A stretch of DNA of 56,527 bases, from contig JANQSN010000048.1 of the NCBI GenBank assembly GCA_028284045.1, positions 1 through 56,527 of the forward strand. Reading direction: 5' to 3'. Of this stretch, positions 24,696 through 35,194 are shown one piece after another. The translations under genes and the position numbers were made by a program. The DNA is from Alphaproteobacteria bacterium (lineage in GTDB: Bacteria; Pseudomonadota; Alphaproteobacteria; DSM-16000; Inquilinaceae). Numbering within the stretch: position 1 is the first letter of the stretch; every line of letters starts with the position of its first letter. Below the pieces are notes generated by a model. The model saw only the letters and a list, made by a program, of their open reading frames with translations, searched no databases and had not been told where the DNA came from.

Positions 24696-26033
24696 ATGAC
24701 CCAGCGCCCCCTATGCTTCGTCCTCATGCCGTTCGGCAGCAAACCGGGCGGCCAGGGGCAGATGATCGATTTCGATGCGGTCTACCGCGACTACCTGGAA
24801 CCGGCCATCGAGGCGGCGGATCTGGAACCGATCCGGGCGGACGAAGAAGTCGTCGGCGGACTGATCCACAAGCCGATGTTCGAGCGGCTGCTGCTCTGCG
24901 ACTACGCGGTCGCCGACCTGACGACCGCCAACGCGAACGTCTTCTACGAGCTTGGTGTGCGCCATGCGGTCAGGCCGTACGCCACGGTGCTGGTCTTCGC
25001 CGAGGGGTTCGGACGCCTGCCCTTCGATGTGGCGCCGTTGCGCGGCCTGCCCTATCGCCTGGGGCGGGACGGCCGGCTCGCCGATCCGGCGCGCGACAAG
25101 GCGGCTCTCACCCAACGGCTGCACGACGCCCGGGAGAGGCAGCCAGACAGCCCGCTCTATCAGTTGTTGACCGACTACCCGAATGTCGCGCGGGAGAAGA
25201 CGGACGTTTTCCGCCGCCAGGTCGACGCCGCCGCCGGCGTCAAGCGCCGGCTGGCCGACGCGCGGCGTGACGGTGCCGACGCCGTGCGGGCGGTCGAGGG
25301 CGCGCTCGGCGCCCTGGTGGATGCCGAGGCCGGGGTCGTCGTCGACCTCTTCCTGTCCTATCGCGCCGTCGAGGCCTTCGAGGATATGGTGCGGCTGGAG
25401 GCGGCGATGTCGAAGCCGCTGCGCCGCACGACCCTGGTCCGCGAGCAGCTTGGGTTTGCCCTCAACCGGATCGGCGATGGCGCGACGGCGGAGACGGTCC
25501 TGAAGCGGCTGATCGAGGACCGCGGGCCGTCCAGCGAGACCTACGGCATCCTCGGCCGGGTCTACAAGGACCGCTGGGAGGCCGCGGCCAAGGCCGGCGA
25601 GACGCTGCGCGCCACCGGTGATCTGGTGCAGGCGATCGAGGCCTATCGGCGCGGCTTCGAGGCCGATATGCGCGACGCCTATCCCGGTATCAACGCCGTC
25701 ACGCTGATGGAACTCAAGGACCCGCCCGATCCGGAGCGGGCGCGTCTGTTGCCGGTCGTGCGCTATGCGGTGGACCTGCGGATCGCCAAAGGGCAGCCGG
25801 ACTATTGGGACTGGGCGACGCTGGCCGAGCTGGCCGTTCTGCAGCGCGACGAGGCCGGCGCCACGGCGGCCGCGGGCCGGGCGCTGGCGGTGGTTCGCGA
25901 GACCTGGGAGCCGAAGACGACCGCGCGGAACCTGCGGCTGATCCGCGAGGCCAGGACCGGGCGCGGCGATCACCCGCCTTGGGCGGACGGCATCGAAGCG
26001 GCGCTGGTGCAGGCCGCGCAGGCCACGCCATAG
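24696..26033 (+). CDS. TIR/nucleoside-deoxyribosyltransferase-like protein with TRAFs-binding/TPR-like tail
   Basis: A 445-residue cytosolic protein. Residues ~1-130 match the nucleoside 2-deoxyribosyltransferase-like (TIR-related) family: CFVLMPFGSKPGG, F..VYRDYLEPAIEAADLEPIRADE, CDYAVADLTTANANVFYELGVRHA. Glu85 in NVFYELG is the position of the family's catalytic glutamate. The rest (~150-445) is a helical repeat region of the sort annotated as 'TRAFs-binding' (DUF4071), with LREQLGFALNRIGDGATAETVLKRL and GILGRVYKDRWEAAAKAG. Such domains act on nucleotides or NAD-like molecules in bacterial immunity and signalling. It starts 25 bases after the glycine-zipper lipoprotein, so they are likely co-transcribed. 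Activity is inferred. Confidence 0.78.
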   Translation: MTQRPLCFVLMPFGSKPGGQGQMIDFDAVYRDYLEPAIEAADLEPIRADEEVVGGLIHKPMFERLLLCDYAVADLTTANANVFYELGVRHAVRPYATVLVFAEGFGRLPFDVAPLRGLPYRLGRDGRLADPARDKAALTQRLHDARERQPDSPLYQLLTDYPNVAREKTDVFRRQVDAAAGVKRRLADARRDGADAVRAVEGALGALVDAEAGVVVDLFLSYRAVEAFEDMVRLEAAMSKPLRRTTLVREQLGFALNRIGDGATAETVLKRLIEDRGPSSETYGILGRVYKDRWEAAAKAGETLRATGDLVQAIEAYRRGFEADMRDAYPGINAVTLMELKDPPDPERARLLPVVRYAVDLRIAKGQPDYWDWATLAELAVLQRDEAGATAAAGRALAVVRETWEPKTTARNLRLIREARTGRGDHPPWADGIEAALVQAAQATP

Positions 26034-26143
26034 GCCGGTTGTCGGATGCTCCAATCCCGCGTGCGGTTGCGGGACCTGTGCCCAACGCCCCATTTCGGGT
26101 ATATCAGGCTGTCGAAACCCTTCGAGACTAGGGACGGACGGCC

Positions 26144-26677
26144 ATGGTCCTTGGACGCATCGTACTCTCCGCCGCCGCGCTGTGTTTGCTGACCCTGCCG
26201 ATCGCCGGCTGTGCCGGCTGTACCGGCGACCCGTCGCAGGCCGGGTTCTCCTGCGGTGTCGCCAATGCGGTCAGCGGTACCTACGACCGCCGCATTGCCG
26301 AGCGGGAAGCCGCCTTGGCCTCGACGCGCGGCACCTCGACCGCCTTGCAGGGGCAGCTTGAAGATCTGGATCGCGAGCTTGCCAGCCTGGACCGGCAGGA
26401 ACAGTCGATGCAGCGGCAGCTCCAGCAGATCGGCAGCCAGAACCGCAGCCTGCGGACCCGTCTGACCGAAGCGCGCAGCCGGCAGTCGGCCAGCGATGCC
26501 CAGCTTCGTGCGTTGGAGCGCCAGCTCGACGATCTGGAGCGGCGGCGCGTCCGGCTCGGCAACCCGTCGCCCGACAGTCCGCAGGATCTGGCGGAGCTGG
26601 AGGCGCTGCGCACCCAGACGGCGGAGCTGCAGCAGATCATCGACGGTCTGACGGAAGGTGCGGAGATCGTCGAGTAG
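26144..26677 (+). CDS. Small coiled-coil lipoprotein
   Basis: A 177-residue protein with a signal peptide and lipobox LPIAGCAGC (lipidated Cys at about residue 23). A Cys-rich start (GCAGCTGD, FSCGVANAVSG) precedes one long coiled coil (~50-175) rich in Gln, Arg, Leu and Glu (LEDLDRELASLDRQEQSMQ is typical). It resembles the helical tail of the glycine-zipper lipoprotein at 23963-24670 in style. It is the last plus-strand gene of the srf-like block, 110 bases after its neighbour, so it may have its own promoter. No named family is recognised. Confidence 0.75.
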   Translation: MVLGRIVLSAAALCLLTLPIAGCAGCTGDPSQAGFSCGVANAVSGTYDRRIAEREAALASTRGTSTALQGQLEDLDRELASLDRQEQSMQRQLQQIGSQNRSLRTRLTEARSRQSASDAQLRALERQLDDLERRRVRLGNPSPDSPQDLAELEALRTQTAELQQIIDGLTEGAEIVE

Positions 26678-26758
26678 GACTGCTTGCGCTCTGGTCTCCG
26701 CGCGCGGAGGCGGCTAAGAACCTCCCGTCAAGAACGAACACTGGGGAGGACGCCGGTC

Positions 26759-27853
26759 ATGCTTGGCCGCAGGCAGATCATCACGCGCGCATCCGGGGCC
26801 GCCGCCGCGGCGGGAACGGCCGCACTGGCCGCCCCGGCGATTGCGCAAGAGCGCATCGAGTGGACCATGGTCACCCCCTGGCCGCGAAACGCGCCGGGGG
26901 TCGGGGTCAACGCCCAGCGGGTCGCCGACCGGATCACCGAGATGTCGGATGGGCGGCTGACCGTGACGCTCTATGCCGGCGGCGAACTGGTCCCGCCGTT
27001 CGAGGCGTTCGACGCGGTCCAGCAGGGCAATGCCGATGTGCTGCACGCCTCGCCCTATTACTGGGTCGGCAAGTCCACCACCTTCCATCCTTTCGCCGGC
27101 GTACCCTTCGGCCTGAACGCGGTGGAGCTGCCGTCCTGGCTGTACTACGGCGGCGGCCAGGAACTGTGGGAGGAAGCGTACGCCCCCTTCGGCCTGCGCC
27201 CCTTCTATGCCGGCAGCAGCGGCGTCCAGGCGGCCGGCTGGTTCCGCCGGGAGATCACCTCGCTCGACGACCTGCAGGGGCTGAAGATCCGCATCGCCGG
27301 TCTGGGCGGCGAGGTGATGACCCGCCTCGGCGCCGCGGTGACGCTGATCCCGCCGGGCGAGATTTTTGCGGCCATGCAGTCCGGTGCGGTCGATGCCGCG
27401 GAATGGGTGGGGCCGTGGAACGACCTAGCCTTCGGGCTGCACGAGGTGGCGGACTACTACTATCTGCCGGCCTTCCACGAGCCGGGGCCGGGCCTGGAAG
27501 TCTCGGTCAACGAGGCGCGCTTCCAGGAACTGCCGGGCGACCTGCAGGCGATCGTGCGCTACGCGGCCTCGTCGGTCGCCAACGAGACGCTGGCGGACTT
27601 CACCTATCACAACATCGTCTCGCTCGACCCGCTGGTGGAAGAGCACGGGGTCGAGGTGCGCACCCTGCCCGACGACGTGGTCGACGCGCTGGGCCGCGTG
27701 ACGATGGAGGTGCTGGACGAAGAGGCGGCGCGCGATGACCTGTCGGGCCGGATCTACCAGAGCTACCGGCCCTTCGTCGCCCAGGCCGCCCGCTATGCCG
27801 ACCGCATGGAGCGCGCGTCGCTGTCCCAGCGCGCCCGGGTACTGGGCGGTTAG
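26759..27853 (+). CDS. TRAP transporter solute receptor (DctP family)
   Basis: A 364-residue periplasmic binding protein. The N-terminus GRRQIITRASGAAAAAGTAALAAPAIAQ carries a twin-arginine pair and ends in an AxA cleavage site, as is common for TRAP receptors of the C4/keto-acid type. Family blocks include WPRNAPGVGVNAQRVADRI, DLQGLKIRIAGLGGEV and IPPGEIFAAMQSGAVDAAEWVGPWND, in which the conserved Arg of KIRIAG binds the ligand carboxylate. GGGGAGGA lies 8 bases before ATG 26759. No DctQ or DctM gene is adjacent, so the membrane partners are encoded elsewhere. An organic acid ligand is likely. Confidence 0.9.
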   Translation: MLGRRQIITRASGAAAAAGTAALAAPAIAQERIEWTMVTPWPRNAPGVGVNAQRVADRITEMSDGRLTVTLYAGGELVPPFEAFDAVQQGNADVLHASPYYWVGKSTTFHPFAGVPFGLNAVELPSWLYYGGGQELWEEAYAPFGLRPFYAGSSGVQAAGWFRREITSLDDLQGLKIRIAGLGGEVMTRLGAAVTLIPPGEIFAAMQSGAVDAAEWVGPWNDLAFGLHEVADYYYLPAFHEPGPGLEVSVNEARFQELPGDLQAIVRYAASSVANETLADFTYHNIVSLDPLVEEHGVEVRTLPDDVVDALGRVTMEVLDEEAARDDLSGRIYQSYRPFVAQAARYADRMERASLSQRARVLGG

Positions 27854-27879
27854 GGACTGTCGACCGTCATCGCCCGAAG

Positions 27880-28003
27880 CCCTCCCCCTTGATGGGGGAG
27901 GGTTGGGTGGGGGTGGTCTGTCCGGTGTCGATGGCGGACGAGGGGCACCCCGATCAACGGTGCCATCACCCCCTCCCTTGCCCTCCCCCATCAAGGGGGA
28001 GGG
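27880..28003. repeat. Intergenic inverted-repeat element, copy B
   Basis: Ends carry CCCTCCCCC, loop TTGAT, GGGGGAGGG in inverted orientation, extended by GGTTGGGTGGGGGTG on the left and a complementary CACCCCCTCCC stretch on the right. The core of about 45 bases contains CAACGGTGCCAT, similar to CGACGGTGCCAT near the half copy at 36.1 kb. It lies between the convergent TRAP receptor and mrpG, so its hairpins may terminate both transcripts. Confidence 0.85.
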
Positions 28004-28024
28004 ATTTCTGACTGCCGACAGATC

Positions 28025-28384
28025 CTAGTCAGATTCCGTCGGTCCGTTGGGCCGGCGGTCACGGCCGCCGTCGCGCGCCCATTCGTCGATCACCGTGCCG
28101 TCCCACAGCCGGATGCCGGCGCAGTAGGCCGCGCGGCCGATCAGATGGGCGGCGACGGGTGCGGTGATCAGCAGGAACAGGAAGGCGGCGATGGCGCGCG
28201 AGGCCACCGCCACGTCCTGGAAGTGCAGCGCCGTCGCGATCAGGATCAGCCCGCAGCCCAGCGTGCCGGCCTTGGTCGAGGCATGCATGCGGATCAGCAG
28301 GTCCGGCATGCGCACGATGCCCAGCCCGGCGACGAAGACGAAGCCGCTGCCCAGCAGCAGGAGGATGCCGGTGACGATATCCAT
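28025..28384 (-). CDS. mrpG: Mrp Na+/H+ antiporter subunit G
   Basis: A 119-residue membrane protein with three predicted helices: ILLLLGSGFVFVAGLGIVRMP, GTLGCGLILIATALHF and AIAAFLFLLITAPVAAHLIGRAAY. The block FVAGLGIVRMPDLLIRMHASTKAGTLG is diagnostic of MnhG/PhaG. It is the last gene of the mrpABCDEFG operon, beginning three bases after mrpF ends. All seven subunits are needed in characterised Mrp complexes, which exchange Na+ (or K+ in Pha types) for protons. The hydrophilic C-terminal tail is slightly long. Confidence 0.92.
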   Translation of the reverse strand: MDIVTGILLLLGSGFVFVAGLGIVRMPDLLIRMHASTKAGTLGCGLILIATALHFQDVAVASRAIAAFLFLLITAPVAAHLIGRAAYCAGIRLWDGTVIDEWARDGGRDRRPNGPTESD

Positions 28385-28387
28385 CCG

Positions 28388-28693
28388 CTAGTCCTCCCTG
28401 AGGTCGGGGTTGGACTCGCGCCGGCGCGTCTCGATGTAGCGGGCGAACGCGATGGTCGCCAGGAATGCCACCAGCGCCAGCGTGATCGCCACGTCGATCA
28501 CCACCGGGGCGGCGCCGGCGATCGTCCACATCGCCATCAGCGCCACGGTCATGATCGCCACCAGGTCCAGCGCGACGATGCGGTCGGCCATGTCCGGCCC
28601 CAGCACCAGGCGCACGAAGGCCCCTGCGAGGCCCAGCAGCAGCAGCACGAAGGAGATATCCAGCGCCACGGCGAGGAAGCCGTCGGGGGTCAT
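28388..28693 (-). CDS. mrpF: Mrp Na+/H+ antiporter subunit F
   Basis: A 101-residue protein with three helices. The family block FVRLVLGPDMADRIVALDLV is clear, and the third helix carries VVIDVAITLALVAFLATIAFARY. The start is ATG 28693, which overlaps the mrpE stop by four bases; a much longer upstream frame has no support. MrpF is a small integral subunit of the cation/proton antiporter. Confidence 0.92.
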   Translation of the reverse strand: MTPDGFLAVALDISFVLLLLGLAGAFVRLVLGPDMADRIVALDLVAIMTVALMAMWTIAGAAPVVIDVAITLALVAFLATIAFARYIETRRRESNPDLRED

Positions 28694-29166
28694 CGCATCA
28701 CCTCCAGCAAGGACTTCTCCATGCCCGACTTGATGTCGTCGATCACGCCTTCGCGGCTGTCGACGAACATGGCATGAACATACAGCACGCGCCGGTCGTC
28801 GGAGACGTCGAGGGTCAGCGTGCCCGGCGTCAGCGAGATCAGGTTGGCGAGCAGCGTGACCTCCAGGTCGGTCTTGGCGTCCATCGGCACGGCGATGATG
28901 CCGGGCCGCGATCGGTTGCGCGGCGTCACCACGTCCCAGGCGACGCGCACGCTGGAGACCAGCAGTTCCACCAGGAAGACGATCATCAGGCGGGCCAGCC
29001 GCCGGGCATGCTGGAAGTAGCCGGTGTCGCCGTAGAGCGGCTTGCTGATCCACAGGGCGCCGCTGCCGACGACGAAGCCGATCACCAAATTGCCCAGCGT
29101 GAAGGTGCCGAAGGCCGCGCACCAGGCGAAGGCCAAGAGGACATTGATGAGGAGAAGCTGTCGCAT
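28690..29166 (-). CDS. mrpE: Mrp Na+/H+ antiporter subunit E
   Basis: A 158-residue subunit with N-terminal helices (LLLINVLLAFAWCAAFGTFTLGNLVIGFVVG) and a cytosolic C-terminal domain with the typical LANLISLTPGTLTLDVSDD and LYVHAM blocks. It lies 11 bases after mrpD and overlaps mrpF by four, so it is part of one transcript. MrpE stabilises and modulates the antiporter complex. Confidence 0.92.
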   Translation of the reverse strand: MRQLLLINVLLAFAWCAAFGTFTLGNLVIGFVVGSGALWISKPLYGDTGYFQHARRLARLMIVFLVELLVSSVRVAWDVVTPRNRSRPGIIAVPMDAKTDLEVTLLANLISLTPGTLTLDVSDDRRVLYVHAMFVDSREGVIDDIKSGMEKSLLEVMR

Positions 29167-29177
29167 CGGCCGGATCC

Positions 29178-31169
<1,992 letters not shown>

Positions 31170-31186
<17 letters not shown>

Positions 31187-31607
31187 CGTCGACCTCGCTT
31201 TCCTCCAGGGCCAACAACAGCGACAACACGCCGCCCAGCACGGTCAGATAGACGCCGATATCGAACAGCAGCGGCGTGCCGAGCGGCAGCTCCGCCCCCT
31301 CGCCCAGCGGGATCTTGTTCCACAGCCCGGTCAGGAAAGGCACGCCGGCCAAGGCCGCCCACAGCCCGGCGATCAGGGCTGTCATCAGCCCGATGACGGC
31401 GATCAGCCGCGGGTCGATCCGGAGCGCGCGGCGCACCGCCGCCGGCCCGTCGGCCATGGAGTAGAGCGCGAAGGCGGTCGCGGCGACCAGCGAGCCGATG
31501 AAGCCGCCGCCCGGCAGGTTGTGGCCACGCCACAACAGGAACAGCGAGAAGATCAGCATCAGCGCCACCACCAGGCGGGTGGCCGTGCGCAGGATCAGGC
31601 TCTGCAT
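31170..31607 (-). CDS. mrpB: Mrp Na+/H+ antiporter subunit B
   Basis: A 145-residue subunit with the MnhB signature: [25 protein letters not shown] followed by TAFALYSM, and a C-terminal [21 protein letters not shown] helix. It starts at ATG 31607, sharing one base with the mrpA stop, which indicates translational coupling. It completes the antiporter with the MrpB-like C-terminal part of MrpA. Confidence 0.92.
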
Positions 31608-33910
31608 CAGCGGTCCCGGCGCGAGGTCATGGTCTGGCGGATCAGCGCGACCGAGGCGAGGCCGGCGATGGCCACCACGGCGATCTCGCCGAAGGTGTCG
31701 ATGGCGCGGAAGTCGACCAGGATCACGTTGACGATGTTGCGGCCGAAGGCGTCGGGCACGCTGGCGATCTCGAAGAAGCCGGTCAGCGAGCGGTCGAACG
31801 GGCCGGCGGTCACGGCGATCACCAAGAGCGTGACCACGGTGCCGCAGGCCACGGCGATCGCCGCGTCGCGCAACCTGCCGTGCCGGCCCGGATGGCCGCG
31901 CCCGGCCATTGCGGGCAGCCGCGGCAGGATCAGCGCGGCGATGACGACGCTGAGCGTCTCGATCATGAACTGGGTCATCGCCACGTCGGGCGCGCCGAAG
32001 GCGAGGAACAGCAGCGCGACACCGGTGCCGGCGGAGCCCACGGCGGCCAGCGCGCCGATGCGCGAGCGCATCTGGGTGGTGGCCAGCGCGCCGGCGACGA
32101 TCAGGGCGGCGATGCCCCAGACCGGCAGCGGCGCGGACGGCCACGCCGCCGGCATCGCCACGCCGCCGAAGGCGATCAGCGTACCGCCGACCAGGACGAT
32201 GAAGGTGATCAGCGTGGTCGCCAGATAGATGCGCTGCCGGCCGCCCTGCAGCAGGTCGGTCTGCCAGGCGGCGAAGGCCATCATCGCCGCGACCGCCCGG
32301 TCATAGGCCGCGTCCCCGGTGATCCGCACGAAGTCCAGCCAGGCGCCGGTCCAGCGGATCAACCGGCGGCGCATGACGAAGAAGAACGCGCCCAGCGTCA
32401 CCGTCACCACGCTCAGCGCCAGCGGCAGGTTGATGCCGTGCCACAGCTTCAGCTCGATGTTCTGCGGGCTGTAGAGGATGGCCTCGACGGTCGGGTCGAC
32501 CAGGGCGTTGCCGATGGCGCCGGGGGCAACGCCGAAGATGATCCCGCAGGCGGCCAGCACCACCGGCCCCAGCCACATCGCGACCGGCGCCTCGTGCGGC
32601 ACCTTGGGCAGGTCGGGCCGGGTGCCCAGGAAGGGCCGGATCACCACGACCAGCGCGACCGCCACCATCAGCGCGTTTGCGGTGACCGCCGCCGTGGTCA
32701 TGAAGATCGGCGCCTCGCTGATCGCCAGCGCACCTTCGTACTTCAGCTCCTTGCCGATGAAGCCCAGGAAGGGCGGGAACCCGGCCATGGAGAAGGCGGC
32801 GGCCAGCGCCGCGGCAAAGGTGATGGGCAGCGCCCCGCGCAGGCCGCCCAGGCGATCGATCTCCCGCGTCCCGGCCTCGTGGTCGATGATGCCGACCACC
32901 ATGAACAGGGCGGCCTTGTAGAAGGAGTGGACCAGGATGAAGGTCACCGCCGCGGCGATGGCGTAGTAGTTCTCGGCTCCTAAGAACATCACCAGCGTGC
33001 CCAGCGCCATCAGCGTCGTATAGGCCAGCATCAGCTTCAGGTCGCTCTGCCGGATCGCCAGCAGCGACGCCCACACGGCGGTGACGGCGCCGGCGATCAG
33101 CAGCGTCCAGGTCCACCAATCGCTGTCGCCCAGCGCGGGGTGCATGCGCGCCAGCAGATAGACGCCCGCCTTCACCATGGTCGCGGAATGCAGATACGCG
33201 CTGACCGGCGTCGGCGCGGCCATCGCGTTGGGCAGCCAGAAATGGAACGGGAACTGGGCCGACTTGGTGAAGGCGCCGGCCAGCACCAGGATCAGGATCG
33301 GCAGGTGCAACGCATGCTCGCGGATCGCGTCGCCCTGGGCGATCAACTGGCTCAGCTCGAAGCTGCCGCCGACGATCGCCATCAGGATCAGGCCGGCCAG
33401 CAGCGCCAGCCCGCCGATGCCGGTGACCAGCAGCGCCTGCAGCGCGTTGCGCCGGGCCTTGGCCTGGGTGTGGTCGAAGCCGATCAGCAGGTACGAGGTG
33501 AGGGTGGTCAGCTCCCAGAACACGAACAGCGTGATAATGTTGTCGGCCAGCACCAGGCCGAGCATCGAGCCCATGAAGGCCAGCAGGTAAATCGAGAACC
33601 GGCCGAAGCGCGGGTGTCGGCCGAGATAGCTGCCGGCATAGAGGAAGATGAAGAAGCCGATGCCGCTGATCAGCAGCGCGAACAGGAGCGACAGCCCGTC
33701 GACATAGAAGCTGAGGCGAACGTCCAGGCCGGGCACCCAGGCCCAGCCGACCGACAGCGTCTCGCCCGCGGTGATCGCCGGCAGCAGGCTGACGAAGCCG
33801 ATCAGCGCCGCCAGCGGCACGACCGCCAGCAGACGCCAGGCAGCCGAGGCCGGCGCGTCTGCGCCGGGCGCCGCCGGGTTCGCTGTCGTCGCTGCCTCGC
33901 CCACCGTCAC
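31607..33910 (-). CDS. mrpA: Mrp Na+/H+ antiporter subunit A
   Basis: A 767-residue NuoL-like protein, the largest Mrp subunit. Conserved proton-path residues include Glu in [22 protein letters not shown], Lys in [42 protein letters not shown] (split here as [15 protein letters not shown] and [16 protein letters not shown]), and [13 protein letters not shown]. The last ~200 residues contain the MbhD/MbhE-like region ([38 protein letters not shown]). The gene begins 43 bases after a small HTH gene that appears to head the operon. Confidence 0.93.
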   Translation of the reverse strand: MTVGEAATTANPAAPGADAPASAAWRLLAVVPLAALIGFVSLLPAITAGETLSVGWAWVPGLDVRLSFYVDGLSLLFALLISGIGFFIFLYAGSYLGRHPRFGRFSIYLLAFMGSMLGLVLADNIITLFVFWELTTLTSYLLIGFDHTQAKARRNALQALLVTGIGGLALLAGLILMAIVGGSFELSQLIAQGDAIREHALHLPILILVLAGAFTKSAQFPFHFWLPNAMAAPTPVSAYLHSATMVKAGVYLLARMHPALGDSDWWTWTLLIAGAVTAVWASLLAIRQSDLKLMLAYTTLMALGTLVMFLGAENYYAIAAAVTFILVHSFYKAALFMVVGIIDHEAGTREIDRLGGLRGALPITFAAALAAAFSMAGFPPFLGFIGKELKYEGALAISEAPIFMTTAAVTANALMVAVALVVVIRPFLGTRPDLPKVPHEAPVAMWLGPVVLAACGIIFGVAPGAIGNALVDPTVEAILYSPQNIELKLWHGINLPLALSVVTVTLGAFFFVMRRRLIRWTGAWLDFVRITGDAAYDRAVAAMMAFAAWQTDLLQGGRQRIYLATTLITFIVLVGGTLIAFGGVAMPAAWPSAPLPVWGIAALIVAGALATTQMRSRIGALAAVGSAGTGVALLFLAFGAPDVAMTQFMIETLSVVIAALILPRLPAMAGRGHPGRHGRLRDAAIAVACGTVVTLLVIAVTAGPFDRSLTGFFEIASVPDAFGRNIVNVILVDFRAIDTFGEIAVVAIAGLASVALIRQTMTSRRDR

Positions 33911-33953
33911 CTTGCTCCCCTGTCAGCCGCCGGTCCTGGGTGGCGGCGGACGG

Positions 33954-34130
33954 TCACTTGTTGGCGTGATCGTTCAGGAACGCCTCGAGATCGATCACCG
34001 CGATCCGCCAGTCCTTGGCGACCTTGATCGCCCGCAACTTGCGCTCGCGGATCCAGGTGCGGACGGTGCTCTCCTTGACCTGGAGCTTCTCCGCGACCTC
34101 GTGGACGGTCATGAGGGGTTTGCTCAACAT
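33954..34130 (-). CDS. Excisionase/MerR-like helix-turn-helix protein, first gene of the mrp operon
   Basis: A 58-residue open frame, translated by hand: MLSKPLMTVHEVAEKL, then QVKESTVRTWIRERKL, RAIKVAKDWRIAVIDL and EAFLNDHANK. This is the classic excisionase/BldC-type winged helix (TVHEVAEKLQV..STVRTWIRERKLRAIKV...WRI..DLEAFL). ATG 34130 or the in-frame ATG at 34112 (MTVHEVAEKL) may be the start. It ends 43 bases before mrpA in the same direction and faces the universal-stress gene across an AT-rich gap. There is no integrase nearby, so a transcriptional regulator of mrp and/or the stress gene is more likely than a recombination directionality factor. Confidence 0.8.
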   Translation of the reverse strand: MLSKPLMTVHEVAEKLQVKESTVRTWIRERKLRAIKVAKDWRIAVIDLEAFLNDHANK

Positions 34131-34253
34131 CGCCGATCGGGTTCCCGATTGTGGCCTTGTCGGAGATTGTGTGCGCCAATTGGGGTTTCAATGCATCTTT
34201 GTATCCCTATATGAGTTTTTAGGTGTTTTCGGCGAGATGCAAGGGGAGCCGTC
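34131..34253. promoter_or_regulatory. AT-rich divergent promoter region between the HTH/mrp operon and the universal stress gene
   Basis: This 123-base gap is clearly AT-rich compared with its surroundings (for example TATATGAGTTTTTAGG near 34208). It must contain promoters for both directions. The imperfect palindrome CGATCGGGTTCCCGAT (34134-34149) is a candidate operator. I could not assign confident -35/-10 pairs. AAGGGGAG lies about 6 bases before the universal-stress ATG. Confidence 0.5.
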
Positions 34254-35084
34254 ATGTTGAAGCGTATCCTGGTCGGGGTCGCCGGCACGGCGTCGACCGC
34301 GGCGAAGATCGCCATGACCGTCGACATCGCCCGGCGGCATGACGCGACCGTCAGCCTGTTGTCGGTGATCGATCGGGAGCGGCTGGCGCGCATCGGCCCC
34401 GTGCCCATGGGGGGCGCGCACTATGCCAAGAGCATGCGCGACGACCGGGTGCTGACCATCGTCGCCAATGCCGACGCGGCCATCGAGCGGTTCATCGCCG
34501 CCTGCCGGGAGGCCGGCGTGGGCTATGAGGTGGTGCGCGAGCATGGCGCGCCGCTCGACGTGCTGGCGGGCGCCTGGCGGACCCATGATCTGTGCATCCT
34601 GGGCCTGCGCGGCTGGTTCACCGCCGGCGTGGTGGCGGAGCCGGAGGATGCGCTGTTCCGCCTGCTGCGCCAGGGCGTGCGGCCGATCCTGGCGGTGTCG
34701 GAGCAGGAGCCGGCCACCGTTTCGAAGATCCTGGTGGCCTATGACGGCTCGCCGGAGGCGGCGAAGGCGATGAAGCGCTCGGTGCAGATGCGGCTATGGG
34801 GCGATGCGTCGATCCATCTGACGGCGTTCGATGCACCCGATGGCGCGACGCGCAAGGCGCTCGACGAAGCCATCCGCTATGTCAATGCCCACGGTCTGAC
34901 GGTGGAGGTCAGCACGTCCGACCGCCCGCTGACCGATGCCTTCGAGTCGGAGGCCGACCGGGTCGGCGCCGAGGTGCTGGGGCTGGGGATCCGCTACCGC
35001 GCCTCGCTGTTGGGCAACCGATTCGACGCCCGCGCCGCAACGGTGGTGCGCACCGCGAACCGTCCGGTCTTCCTGTCGCATTAG
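34254..35084 (+). CDS. Tandem universal stress protein (UspA family)
   Basis: A 276-residue protein with two UspA folds. The first begins KRILVGVAGTASTAAKIAMTVDIARRHDATVSLLSV (KRILVGVAG, then ATVSLLSVID) and the second KILVAYDGSPEAAKAMKRS. An ATP-binding type G-2x-G-9x-G-(S/T) motif is only partly visible near LGLGIRYRASLLGNRFD, so nucleotide binding is uncertain. Usp proteins respond to starvation, osmotic and oxygen stress. It is divergent from the HTH-mrp operon and may share regulation. Double hairpins begin at its stop codon. Confidence 0.88.
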   Translation: MLKRILVGVAGTASTAAKIAMTVDIARRHDATVSLLSVIDRERLARIGPVPMGGAHYAKSMRDDRVLTIVANADAAIERFIAACREAGVGYEVVREHGAPLDVLAGAWRTHDLCILGLRGWFTAGVVAEPEDALFRLLRQGVRPILAVSEQEPATVSKILVAYDGSPEAAKAMKRSVQMRLWGDASIHLTAFDAPDGATRKALDEAIRYVNAHGLTVEVSTSDRPLTDAFESEADRVGAEVLGLGIRYRASLLGNRFDARAATVVRTANRPVFLSH

Positions 35085-35183
35085 AGCATCCTGCGTCCGA
35101 ATGGACGCAGATAGGATGCTCTAACACTTTGAATTAAATCAACTTATCTGCCTTCAGATGAGTCCATCTGAAGGCAGGTTGAT
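35081..35183. repeat. Bipartite double-hairpin element, copy 1
   Basis: Hairpin 1 pairs TTAGAGCATCCT.GCGTCC (35081-35098) with GGACGC..TAGGATGCTCTAA (35103-35124). Hairpin 2 pairs ATCAAC....CTGCCTTCAGATG (35138-35160) with CATCTGAAGGCAG.GTTGAT (35165-35183). An AT-rich spacer (CACTTTGAATTAA) separates them. It overlaps the stop codon of the universal-stress gene and lies before a convergent protease gene, so it may act as a bidirectional terminator. A structurally similar element is at 49031-49160. Confidence 0.8.
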
Positions 35184-35194
35184 CTAGCACGCCG

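Noticed and set aside
33954..34130. Phage or integrative-element excisionase
   Set aside because: No integrase, attachment-site repeat or phage gene is near; the gene is placed as the first of the mrp operon.
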